Part shown: in pieces, positions 1 to 6,632 of the stretch | How the letters are laid out: every line of letters begins with the position of its first letter | Position numbering within the stretch: position 1 is the first letter of the stretch | Source of the DNA: Micropruina sp. | GTDB lineage: Bacteria > Actinomycetota > Actinomycetes > Propionibacteriales > Propionibacteriaceae | Assembly (NCBI GenBank): GCA_013693855.1 | Contig: CP059261.1 | Span: 852,350-859,213, forward strand | Length of the DNA stretch: 6,864 nt | Direction of reading: 5' to 3' | Program-made: the position numbers and the translations under genes | Notes under the pieces: generated by a model | What the model was told of the DNA's origin: nothing | The model's input: only the letters and a program-made list of their open reading frames with translations | The model's database searches: none

Positions 1-408
1 CTGCTGCCGCCGGCCATGGCGGCGCGGTTGCGCGAGGCCGAACAGTCCACCGCCGGCCGGACGGGCATCCATGTCAACGTGGCCGTCTCCTACGGAGGCC
101 GGCACGAGCTGCGCGACGCCGTCCGGTCGCTGCTGGCACAGGAGGCGGCGAAGGGCACCGGCCTGGAGGAGCTGTCGCACACCCTGGACATCGACCAGAT
201 CAGCGATCACCTGTACACCGCCGGCCAGCCGGACCCGGACCTGGTGATCCGGACCTCCGGCGAACAGAGGCTGTCGGGCTTCCTGATCTGGCAATCGGTG
301 CACAGCGAGTTCTACTTCCACGAGGCCCTGTGGCCCGACTTCCGCAAGGTCGACTTCATCCGTGCCCTGCGCTCCTACGCCCAACGCGAGCGCCGCTTCG
401 GGCGGTGA
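1..408 (+). CDS. uppS: Isoprenyl transferase (cis-prenyl diphosphate synthase, UppS family), 3' part
   Basis: C-terminal 135 residues of a cis-prenyltransferase; the gene runs in from the left edge in frame 1. The family condenses isopentenyl diphosphate onto an allylic primer to make the C50/C55 polyprenyl diphosphate used as carrier lipid in peptidoglycan and wall-polymer synthesis, at the cytoplasmic face of the membrane. Visible family blocks, in order: VNVAVSYGGRHELRDAVR (region near the active-site floor), DPDLVIRTSGEQRLSGFL (the RTSGEQR stretch binds the diphosphate and supplies the Mg-linked Glu), IWQSVHSEFYF, and LWPDF, ending in RERRFGR just before TGA. These match the order and spacing of E. 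coli UppS. Full length would be about 250-260 residues, so roughly half is missing. Whether the product is Z,E-farnesyl, decaprenyl or undecaprenyl diphosphate cannot be told from this part. The stop overlaps the next start codon. Confidence 0.95.
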   Translation: MLPPAMAARLREAEQSTAGRTGIHVNVAVSYGGRHELRDAVRSLLAQEAAKGTGLEELSHTLDIDQISDHLYTAGQPDPDLVIRTSGEQRLSGFLIWQSVHSEFYFHEALWPDFRKVDFIRALRSYAQRERRFGR

Positions 409-1424
409 TCGTGGGTGTCGCGGAGTTCACCAGCGGCGCGGCCATCCCGGCGCGGGTGATCGCCGAGTTCTCCTCCGGTGGCCGTCTGGGCGAACCCGTC
501 CGCACCCGCGACGGCTGGCTGGTCGCCGTCCATGGTTCCCCTGAACTGATCGAGGTGGACGACGCCCTGCTGGAGCGTGGCCGAGTGAGGTTCGATGCCG
601 GGGTCGAGCAATGGCTCGGTTGCGCCGTGGCACCTGACGGTGCGATCGCGGTGGCCGCCGACGCCGAAGTGCTGCTGACGGAGGCGGACGGAACCGTCCG
701 GCACCGCTGGACGCACCCGGCGTGGCAGTTCCACACCGGAGGTTCCGTCAGCTTCGACGAGGCCGGCCGGCTGTGGTTCGCCGTCCCCGGGGAGCCGGCC
801 GGGCAGGCCGACACGGTCCGGGTCGTCGACCCCGGCACCGGCGGGACAGTTGCCTCGCTGCCCACGCCGAACGACGAGGGGATGTTCGCCATCGCTCAGG
901 CGGGGCCGGGCCGGACCATCGCCGAGGTGGCTTGCGGGCAGGACGGCGCCTACGGCTATCTGGTGACCGAGGGCCCGGCCGGCTTCGAACTCACCGGGCT
1001 GCCGGACGCGGGCGTGGCGGGCGTGGACGCTGATACCTGCTTCCTGTTCGATCTGGACGGCGAATGGTTGGCCCGCTACGGACTCGTGCGGCATGCAGAA
1101 CTGGCCCGGATCGCATCCGGGGAGCTCGAATTGCCGGCGTGGGAATGGGAGGGCTTCGGCTATCAGGCGCTGCCGCTCGATGCGGACACAGTCGTCGCCA
1201 CCACGCTGCGCGGCCGCCTGGTCCTGCTGGACGCCGGGACGCTCGAACTCATCGGCACCATCTGGCCGGACGGCTACGACCTGACCGCGGACGAGGACGA
1301 CCCCACCGGCGACCTGACCGCGATCGCGGTCGCTCCCGGGGGCAGGCTGCTGATCGTCCGGGACCAGCGTCGCCTGCAACTGCTGGAACTGGCCGAGGAA
1401 CCGATCGCTTCCAGTGCTACCTAG
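405..1424 (+). CDS. Hypothetical cytoplasmic beta-propeller-like protein, coupled to uppS
   Basis: 339 residues, no family recognised by name. I chose the GTG at 405 because it overlaps the uppS TGA as GTGA, the usual arrangement for translational coupling; a second GTG lies at 411, and the frame is open back to an ATG at 330 deep inside uppS, which is unlikely. No signal peptide or membrane segment, and the protein is acidic, so it should be cytoplasmic. The sequence reads as repeated beta-blades of the kind seen in WD40/YVTN-like propellers: short strands ending in turns such as APDGAIAVAADAEVLL, DEAGRLWFAV, DTVVATTLRGRLVLLDAGTLELIG and AIAVAPGGRLLIVRDQRRLQLLEL. That fold is inferred by eye from the strand-turn pattern and Asp/Gly turns. 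Such proteins usually bind partners or ligands; no catalytic motif is visible. The coding frame is intact. The TAG stop lies inside the stem of a long hairpin. Confidence 0.75.
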   Translation: MIVGVAEFTSGAAIPARVIAEFSSGGRLGEPVRTRDGWLVAVHGSPELIEVDDALLERGRVRFDAGVEQWLGCAVAPDGAIAVAADAEVLLTEADGTVRHRWTHPAWQFHTGGSVSFDEAGRLWFAVPGEPAGQADTVRVVDPGTGGTVASLPTPNDEGMFAIAQAGPGRTIAEVACGQDGAYGYLVTEGPAGFELTGLPDAGVAGVDADTCFLFDLDGEWLARYGLVRHAELARIASGELELPAWEWEGFGYQALPLDADTVVATTLRGRLVLLDAGTLELIGTIWPDGYDLTADEDDPTGDLTAIAVAPGGRLLIVRDQRRLQLLELAEEPIASSAT

Positions 1425-1462
1425 TGTGTCGATTACGACGCACTAGGTAGCACTGAGGTTCC
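1397..1462. terminator. Long hairpin between convergent genes, likely bidirectional terminator
   Basis: Bases 1412-1431 pair with 1436-1455: 20 pairs with a single G-U wobble (1427/1440) around the 4-base loop ATTA. The outer 15 pairs are perfect (CAGTGCTACCTAGTG against its complement). A further GGAACC (1397-1402) / GGTTCC (1457-1462) pair could close the base with a 9-base bulge. The TAG stop of the upstream gene sits in the left arm at 1422-1424. The position between two convergent genes, and the symmetry, suggest termination from both sides. There is no T-run on either side, which is common for actinobacterial terminators but leaves the mechanism open. Confidence 0.7.
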
Positions 1463-1629
1463 CGGCAGACCGAGTGCCGGCGGTGACCGGCGGTGCTCCC
1501 GGCTTCTTCGGTCAAGGATCCCCGGGATTGGGGGCGAACAGCAGGGCCCCGGTCGTGCCCGCCGCGGCGCGAACGCCGTAGCCGAACGCGATCATGGAGT
1601 CTCTGCCAGCCGCCCGGGTGCGCCCCGGG
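1456..1629. other. Spacer between convergent transcription units
   Basis: About 170 bases without a supportable gene. On the minus strand an ATG-started frame of 27 codons runs from 1595 to a TGA at 1512-1514 (begins MIAFGYGVRAAAG), with only a weak AGAG upstream. It could be a chance frame or a remnant of a lost gene, and I do not call it. The only other structure is the short GC hairpin next to the GH31 stop. Confidence 0.4.
1613..1629 (-). terminator. Short GC hairpin directly after the GH31 stop
   Basis: CCCGGG (1613-1618) and CCCGGG (1624-1629) can pair around the 5-base loop TGCGC. On the minus strand the hairpin begins with the base right after the TGA stop at 1630-1632. No T-run follows. 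The 6-pair all-GC stem and the placement fit a U-less terminator, but a 6-bp GC palindrome is not rare at this base composition. Confidence 0.4.
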
Positions 1630-4017
1630 TCAGGCGTCGGCGAGCAGCAACTCCAGCAACGGCCCCCGGATCTCGGGCTTCAGCCCCACGCCCTCGATCG
1701 CGGCCACCCGGCGGGCCAGGTTCGGCTCACCGGTGAGGGCCGCCCACGCGGCGTCCTTGTCCGCATACGGGATCTCGGCGGCTTCCAGCAGCGCGAAACA
1801 CCTTGTCGTCACGTCGTTGTCGGTGGGTGCGATCCCGCCGAGCCGGACGACCACCGGCTCGTCCGCCGCGTGTTCGCCCACCTCGATCATGAGCGTGGCC
1901 GTCCCCGGATCGTAGGACGATTCCAGCCCCGGCACCTCGGCCGGCGCGATCCCGGTGACGGAGATCGTCCAACGGCGCCGGCCCGGGATCACGTCCACTG
2001 CCCCCTCGGCCGGCCCGATGGTGAGCCGCCCCTCGGCCTGCTGCCAGGTGATCGGCGTCCGGACGGCCCGCGGAGCCGCGGCGTCGTCGTCCTCGTACAG
2101 CGTGAACTCGCCGTCCGCCCCGGCGAACACCCGGACGTGAAGGTGCGCGGGGTTCGCGACGCTCAGGTCGTCCCCGCCCACCAAGGGCACGATCGCGCCC
2201 GCCTTCGCCAGCACCGGCAGGGTCGCCAGCGGCCGGTGGAGCACGACCCAACGGGTGCCCGTGTAGCGAACACCGGTGAACCAGTCCGTCCACGTGCCGG
2301 CGGGCAGCCACGTCCGCACCGCACCCAGCCCCGACCCCGGGTCGCCCGGGGCGGCGATCGGCACCACAAGCAGTTCCGAGCCGAAGAAGTAGGTGTTGGG
2401 CGACTCGTACGCCTGCAGGACGGCGGCCTCCCCGCCCGGCGCTCCGTAGTACAGCGGGGTCGCGACGGGTTCACCCAGCCGCGCCGCCCGCTCGTTCATC
2501 GTGTACAGGTACGGCACCAGCCGGTGCCGCAACCGCAGGAAGTCGCTGATGATCGCCCCGCGGGCCGCTCCGAAGCGCCAGGGTTCCTTGCCGGCGAAGG
2601 GGTTGTTGGTCGAATGCAGCCGGTTGATCGGAGAGAACGTGCCGAACTGCACCCAGCGGGTCACCAGGTCGCCGTCCCGGTAGCCCTGCATGTGGCCGCC
2701 AATGTCGTGGCTCCACCAGCCGTAGCCGATGTTGGCCGCGGTGGCGGTGAAGTACGGCTGGAACGCCAGCGACTCCCAACTGTTGACCGTGTCCCCGGAG
2801 AACCCGATTGGGTAGCGGTGCGACCCCGGGCCGGCGTACCGGCTGAACGTCAGCGGCCGGTTGCCGTGGCGGGCCGAGTCGAGGAAGTGGTAGTGGTTCA
2901 GCAGCCACAGCGGATCCAGGCCGGCGACGGACGAATGGGTGCCCTGCTGCCAATCCAGCCACCAGAAGTCGACCCCCTGGGCCTCCAGCGGGTGATGGAC
3001 GTGTTCGAGGTAGGCCACCAGGAATTCGGGGTCGGCGATCGCGAACGGGATGGCGGCGCGGGCTTCGGGATCCAGCCCCAGCGCGCGGGCCAGCGCCGGG
3101 TGCGCGTCCTCGTACGCCCGCACGCCGTCGGCAGGATGGACGTTGAGCGCCACCTTCAGGCCGCGATCGTGCAGCCCGGCCAGGAACACCTCCGGGTCGG
3201 GGAACAGGGCACGGTTCCACGTGTAGCCCGTCCAGCCCGTGCCGTACTCGGGCGGCACGTCGACCAGATGCCAGTCCATGTCGATGACCGCCACCGAGAA
3301 GGGCAGATTCTCGGCCGCGAACCGGTCCATCAGCGCGGTGTACTCCGCGGCGGTGTAGGCGTGGTACCGGCTCCACCAGTTGCCGAGCGCGAACCGGGGG
3401 ATCAGGGGCTGCGGGCCGGTCAAGGCGTAGAAGTCCTGCAGGGCGGCGCGGTGATCCCGACCATGGGCGAACAGGTAGAGGTCGACCCCGGTGCCCGTCC
3501 GTGGCGACACCCAGCCATCGGTATCGAGGACGAAGGACGCCGAGTCGTCGAGGATCGCGTAGCCCGCCATGCTGGCCAGCCCGTCGTCCAGTTCGGTGGG
3601 GCCGTCCACGTCGTCCAGCGTGCGGGCGGTGCCGCCCAGGTTCGCGCGGCCGCCGTAGTGCTTCGGGACGACCCCGAACCGCCAGGTCTGGCCGTGCTGT
3701 CGTCCGCCGACCAGGTGGGCGACGAGACCGCTCGGGCTGAACGGGGCGCCGTCGTAGTGGAGTTCCAGCGATGACGTCACCAGCCGCACCCCATCGCCGT
3801 GCCGCGTGACAGTGAACGGGACGACCGGGAAGGCCCGGTTGATCACGGTCTGCGTGGCCCGGTCCTCGAAGGTGCCGTCGGCAGCGTATTCGAGGCGCAG
3901 CAGCCGCTCGGTGAGGACGGTGATCCGCCAGTGTTGACCGGTGATGACCGCGGCCCGGTCGGCGAGCGGCGTGGTGGGCAGGACGAGGTGCGCGGGCAGC
4001 CGGGTCATGCTGCGCAT
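1630..4017 (-). CDS. Glycoside hydrolase family 31 protein (alpha-glycosidase)
   Basis: 795 residues from the ATG at 4017, or 792 from the ATG at 4008, which fits a leaderless transcript better. GH31 enzymes cleave alpha-glycosidic bonds with retention through two Asp residues. Numbering from 4017: an N-terminal beta-sandwich covers about residues 1-205. The barrel follows, with NWWSRYHAYTAAEY (213-226), VIDMDWH (244-250), FWWLDWQQG (351-359, nucleophile Asp355), RYPIGFSGDT (401-410, acid/base Asp409), GWWSHDIGG (433-441) and INRLHSTNNP (464-473). Beta-rich C-terminal domains follow, containing AGAIVPL and a YEDDD turn, then a roughly 70-residue helical tail. The WLDWQQG form differs from the WxDMNE of classical alpha-glucosidases, so alpha-glucosidase, alpha-xylosidase or another alpha-glycosidase all remain possible. 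There is no signal peptide or lipobox, so it is probably cytoplasmic. The frame is intact throughout. No transporter, LacI-type regulator or second glycosidase is adjacent. Confidence 0.92.
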   Translation of the reverse strand: MRSMTRLPAHLVLPTTPLADRAAVITGQHWRITVLTERLLRLEYAADGTFEDRATQTVINRAFPVVPFTVTRHGDGVRLVTSSLELHYDGAPFSPSGLVAHLVGGRQHGQTWRFGVVPKHYGGRANLGGTARTLDDVDGPTELDDGLASMAGYAILDDSASFVLDTDGWVSPRTGTGVDLYLFAHGRDHRAALQDFYALTGPQPLIPRFALGNWWSRYHAYTAAEYTALMDRFAAENLPFSVAVIDMDWHLVDVPPEYGTGWTGYTWNRALFPDPEVFLAGLHDRGLKVALNVHPADGVRAYEDAHPALARALGLDPEARAAIPFAIADPEFLVAYLEHVHHPLEAQGVDFWWLDWQQGTHSSVAGLDPLWLLNHYHFLDSARHGNRPLTFSRYAGPGSHRYPIGFSGDTVNSWESLAFQPYFTATAANIGYGWWSHDIGGHMQGYRDGDLVTRWVQFGTFSPINRLHSTNNPFAGKEPWRFGAARGAIISDFLRLRHRLVPYLYTMNERAARLGEPVATPLYYGAPGGEAAVLQAYESPNTYFFGSELLVVPIAAPGDPGSGLGAVRTWLPAGTWTDWFTGVRYTGTRWVVLHRPLATLPVLAKAGAIVPLVGGDDLSVANPAHLHVRVFAGADGEFTLYEDDDAAAPRAVRTPITWQQAEGRLTIGPAEGAVDVIPGRRRWTISVTGIAPAEVPGLESSYDPGTATLMIEVGEHAADEPVVVRLGGIAPTDNDVTTRCFALLEAAEIPYADKDAAWAALTGEPNLARRVAAIEGVGLKPEIRGPLLELLLADA

Positions 4018-4021
4018 TGTA
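4016..4021 (-). promoter_or_regulatory. Candidate -10 box for a leaderless GH31 transcript
   Basis: Read on the minus strand, TACAAT occupies 4021-4016 and is followed by 7 bases (GCGCAGC) and then ATG at 4008. That spacing would place the transcription start on the A of this ATG, as in the leaderless genes common in actinobacteria. No Shine-Dalgarno sequence precedes either ATG (4017 or 4008), which fits. No TTGACA-like -35 is visible 16-19 bases upstream. If this is the promoter, the ATG at 4017 lies within the -10 box and cannot be the start. Confidence 0.5.
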
Positions 4022-4059
4022 GGGTTCGCCGACTCGGGCCGAGCGCCCCGGCTCCCGGC

Positions 4060-4183
4060 CCACCGGGCACTTAGCTGCCGGAACTCGTCTTTGCTGCCGA
4101 AGCTTCAGCAGCAAAGTCGAGTTTGTGCAGCACAGTGGGGTTTGGGCAGCAAAGACCGGGTTGGGCAGCAGAGTGGGAGTCGA
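4060..4183. repeat. Array of six 19-bp units in two opposing blocks
   Basis: Four + strand units start exactly 19 bases apart at 4108, 4127, 4146 and 4165: GCAGCAAAGTCGAGTTTGT, GCAGCACAGTGGGGTTTGG, GCAGCAAAGACCGGGTTGG, GCAGCAGAGTGGGAGTCGA. Two units in the opposite orientation occupy 4079-4097 (reads GCAGCAAAGACGAGTTCCG on the minus strand) and 4060-4078 (GCAGCTAAGTGCCCGGTGG). The 10 bases between the blocks are CGAAGCTTCA. A rough consensus is GCAGCAAAGTCGGGTTTGG. The array fills the gap between the stop of the broken lipoprotein gene (4191) and the GH31 promoter (about 4021). There are no unique spacers, so it is not a CRISPR. It could be a set of operator sites for GH31, a terminator, or a genome-wide intergenic repeat. 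Confidence 0.85.
4082..4123. repeat. Near-perfect 42-bp palindrome at the centre of the 19-bp array
   Basis: The axis lies between 4102 and 4103 (inside GAAGCTTC). Pairs run from 4082/4123 to 4102/4103 with only two mismatches, 4088/4117 (T/T) and 4098/4107 (C/A). It arises where the two opposing blocks of the array meet. Transcribed on either strand it would form a long imperfect hairpin with very little loop. It follows the upstream minus-strand gene by about 70 bases and could terminate it. Confidence 0.8.
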
Positions 4184-4190
4184 GCGTCCC

Positions 4191-5180
4191 TCAGCGCAGC
4201 CGGTACGTCGTCGTCTCGACGAAGACCGGGTCCTCCATGATCCAGGCGGTCCCATTCGTCCTGGTCAGCACCGTGGTCGGGAACGCGAGCGTGTCCTGGT
4301 AGGAGCGCAGCCGCTTCTTGGTGTAGCCGTAGGCGTCACTTTGGGAGCTGTCGACGTTCACCCAGAAGTCCTTGTTGAGGACCTTGATCGAGTCGGAGCA
4401 GATGGGGACGACCATCGCGAGCGTCCCGTCCTTGACGGGTACCCGCCAGACCCGGTCCGCTCGTCCTCTTCGCTCAACCCGCACGAGCGGTCGAGCTCGA
4501 AGTGCTTGGCGTTGGCCTTGTCGACGTCGAGCACCGACCAGTAGGTCACGAAGGGCGAGCCCAAGCCGACTGTCGGGGGCCGAGTTCCCTTCTGGCGATA
4601 GGTCAGCACCGCCTGCGCGTCGGGGAGGACATGCTGACCTCCTGCGGCTGGTCCGATGGCTCGGGGACCCCGTCCTTCGGCATTGCCGAGAGCGCCACCT
4701 TCAGCCACGGACCCCCGTCGTCGAGGTCATGACCGTCAGGCGGGTGACCTTCTTCTTCTCCCCGAACTTCACCGCGAGCATGAGGACCTGCTGGTCGCCC
4801 TGCTGCGCATAGCCGTACACGTGCAACAGTTCGGTGGTCGGCCGGGGCGGCGTTGGCTTCTTGCCCGTTCGCTTGGCCTGGGCGGCGTCCGCCGCGGCCA
4901 CCACGGCATCGGCCCGCAGGACGTAGCCGGCATCAGCGTCGGCCCAGCGGACGGCGGTCGGGTCCTGGATCGCCGCCTGATTCCGTTGGTCGTAATCGGC
5001 CAGAATCGCCTTCACCGCGGCCTCGTCGGGACGGCTCGGGGTGGACGCGGTGCTGCCGCCGACACCGGACGAGGCGGGCACCGGCGTTGAACCGGGGCCG
5101 CCGGTGCAGCCGGAGACGAGCAGGGCCAGGCAGGCCACCGACCCCAGGGAGCGGACGACGCGCCGCAGGACGGGGAACAC
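4191..5180 (-). pseudogene. Frameshifted gene for a secreted lipoprotein, paralogue A
   Basis: I do not recognise the family. Start taken as GTG 5180, giving MFPVLRRVVRSLGSVACLAL followed by LVSGC, a clean lipoprotein signal with lipobox Cys at residue 25; the frame is open further upstream but the extra residues do not look like protein. Domains: Ser/Pro-rich linker, then DEAAVKAILADYDQR, an Ala-rich helix ending AQAKRTGKK, LLHVYGY, VLTYRQKGTRP, PFVTYW, RSCGLS, VVPICSDS, SQSDAYGYTKKRLRSY, and LAFPTTVLT to a TYRLR end. Two Cys outside the lipobox are shared with paralogue B. The reading frame is broken three times, each time by one missing base, best placed in + strand runs C5 at 4712-4716, G4 at 4622-4625 and C3 at 4451-4453. 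Adding one base to each restores 330 residues. No nonsense substitutions are seen otherwise, so this is either recent decay or undercalled homopolymers. Expected to sit on the outer membrane face. Confidence 0.8.
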
Positions 5181-5374
5181 CGCTTCAGGATGCCACCGCC
5201 GTAGCCCGCCCCCGCGCCGGGGTCCGGGAACAAGACGCGCCGGCAGGGGTCGGCGCACCATCGAGGCGGCTCGCGAAGACACGCCCCCGCGCAGGCCGCC
5301 GCCGCCGGAGGTCCCCAGCGGCTCGTCCAGGCGCCGCGGACGGACTGGAGACCGTGTGCCGAGCGTTCCCTACG
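5181..5374. other. Spacer between the two lipoprotein genes
   Basis: 194 bases between the stop of the upstream paralogue and the chosen start of the downstream one, both on the minus strand. I see no strong -10/-35 pair, no convincing ribosome site before GTG 5180 (only GAAG two bases away), and no strong terminator hairpin. The two genes may be cotranscribed, or the downstream one may have a weak promoter here. Very GC-rich, with CCGCCGCCGCCGG at about 5297-5309. Confidence 0.4.
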
Positions 5375-6488
5375 TCAGCGGTACTTGTACTTGGCCTTGC
5401 TGGTGAAGAACCATTCGACCCCGTACCAGGACGTCTTGCCGGACTGCGTGATGATCGCGGTCGGGAAGGCCATCGTCCCCTGGTGGTAGCGGAGCTTGCG
5501 GTTGGTGTAGCCGTAGGCCTTGGTCTGCGAGTCGTTGAAGGTCATCCAGTAGTTGGAGTACGGCGTCGAAGCGGTGTCCACGCACACCGGCACTGCCACG
5601 CCCAGCACGCCGCCGGTGGTGTTGACCTGCCACATGCCCAGGTTGGAGCCGGACACCGACAGCTTGCAGTCGCGCCGCATGTTGAAGTGCCGGGCCATCG
5701 AGGTGCTCCGGGTGTTCAGGATCTTCCAGTAGTTCACGAACGGCTTCACGATCGTGGCCTTCTTGGGCTTGGTGCCCTTCGTCCGGTAGGTGACGAGCGC
5801 CTGGCCGGTGGGCACCCGGATCTCGACCTGCTGGACGGTCGCAGCGGGGGCGGGCAACTTGGCCCACGGGACGTACGCCGTCGCCCACTTCCGCCAGGGT
5901 CCGGAACCGTCCTTGATCAGCACCGTCGCGTACGCCCAGGAGTCGGAATTGGTCCCGTACTCCTCCCCGATCAGTAGGGTTTCGCGGTTGCCCTCATGGC
6001 TGTAGCCGTAGATGTGCATCAGCTTCGACGTCTTCGCCGACCACGCCTTGACCCCTTGCCCGCTCGCTTCGCGGTGGCGGCGGCGGCCGCGGCCTTGGTC
6101 TTGACGTCGGCCAGCATCAGCCCGCCGTTCACCTTGGACCAGTCCGTCTTGGCCGGCTTCTTGGCCGCGGCGGCGTACCGCTGGTCGTAGTCGGCGAGGA
6201 TGGCGCTCACCGTGGCCTCGTCTGGGGTCGTGGCCGTGGGCGCCTGGTCCGTCGGCTGGTCGGTCGGCATCGGCGAGATCGAGATCCCGGGCGACGCCGG
6301 GCTCGTGTTCGCCGGGGCCGCGGTCGGAGCGGCCTGGGTCGCACCGGTGGTCACCTGCACGGTCGTGGGCGAGCCCCCGCCGGGAAGGGCAGCGGCAGCG
6401 GGACCGCGACGGCACAGCCGGAGGCGGTCAGGGCCAGCGCGGTGGCGGCGATGGCGAGGCGTGGCAGTCGAGGGTGGCGAGAGTTCAC
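5375..6488 (-). pseudogene. Frameshifted gene for a secreted lipoprotein, paralogue B
   Basis: Homologue of the next gene downstream, same unrecognised family. The start is GTG 6488: MNSRHPRLPRLAIAATALAL then TASGC gives a signal peptide with lipobox Cys at residue 25 (codon 6416-6414). A Thr/Pro/Ser linker follows, then DEATVSAILADYDQR, an Ala-rich helix ending TAKRAGKG, LMHIYGYSHEGN, a long beta-rich part with DGSGPWRKWATAY, GQALVTYRTKGTKP, PFVNYWKIL, RRDCKLS, VAVPVCVDT, SQTKAYGYTNRKLRYHQ and AFPTAIITQSGKTSWYG, ending KAKYKYR. The frame breaks twice, each by one missing base, best placed at + strand C5 6374-6378 and C4 6052-6055. Restoring both gives 371 residues in one frame. The 3' two thirds (from about 6060 down to 5375) is an uninterrupted frame. 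The conserved Cys pair suggests a disulfide in an exported domain. No obvious Shine-Dalgarno precedes the GTG. Confidence 0.8.
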
Positions 6489-6568
6489 ACGGTCAGAATG
6501 TCATTCGGCCGGGCCAACATCCAGAGTGCGGACAACCGCGACGACGGCGGCGTGTTGCCGGGAGACGC

Positions 6569-6578
6569 CGCGATCGCG
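6569..6578. repeat. Perfect 10-bp palindrome upstream of the leader -10 box
   Basis: CGCGATCGCG lies four bases upstream of the candidate -10 (6583-6588), in the position of the promoter spacer. It could be an operator, but palindromes of this size made of CG and GATC occur by chance at high GC. Confidence 0.25.
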
Positions 6579-6582
6579 TGCC

Positions 6583-6588
6583 TACATT
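6583..6588 (+). promoter_or_regulatory. Candidate -10 box for the PhoH leader transcript
   Basis: TACATT fits the actinobacterial TANNNT pattern. A start about 7 bases downstream falls at about 6595, which is the first base of the 9-bp hairpin at 6595-6616. No TTGACA-like -35 is seen at 16-19 bases; TTGCCG at 6555 is too far. The coincidence of predicted start and hairpin base is the main support. Confidence 0.45.
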
Positions 6589-6594
6589 CGAGTC

Positions 6595-6616
6595 ACGGAC
6601 GCCCACCGGCGTCCGT
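6595..6616 (+). promoter_or_regulatory. 5'-end hairpin of the PhoH leader
   Basis: ACGGACGCC (6595-6603) pairs perfectly with GGCGTCCGT (6608-6616) around the loop CACC: nine pairs, mostly GC. It ends one base before the purine-rich ribosome site GGGAGGAAG (6618-6626). It could protect the 5' end of the mRNA or limit access to the leader ORF. Confidence 0.6.
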
Positions 6617-6632
6617 CGGGAGGAAGCAATCC

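Noticed and set aside
375..1379. Long minus-strand frame opposite the propeller-like gene
   Set aside because: Composition is typical of an antisense shadow, and the + strand frame has the coherent blade pattern and a coupled start.
1512..1595. 27-codon minus-strand ORF beginning MIAFGYG
   Set aside because: Weak ribosome site, no recognised homologue and short enough to arise by chance; kept only as a possible gene remnant.
1594..3774. Open + strand frame of over 700 codons
   Set aside because: It is antisense to the GH31 gene, Arg/Gly/Pro-rich and without family motifs; a shadow of high-GC codon use.
4060..4183. CRISPR array
   Set aside because: Units abut directly without unique spacers, change orientation, and no cas genes are present.
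2471..4255. Minus-strand frame spanning the 19-bp array and part of GH31 in another frame
   Set aside because: It overlaps the well-supported GH31 frame and reads as low-complexity Arg/Pro/Gly.
5297..5309. CCG triplet repeat as a functional repeat
   Set aside because: Short and expected at this GC content.
4853..5977. Long + strand frame across both lipoprotein genes
   Set aside because: Antisense to sequences with lipobox, conserved motifs and a homologous partner; no motif of its own.
4451..6378. Programmed ribosomal frameshifting as the cause of the lipoprotein frame breaks
   Set aside because: Two and three separate shifts in each gene, all at plain G/C runs without a common slippery heptamer, are not a credible programmed mechanism.
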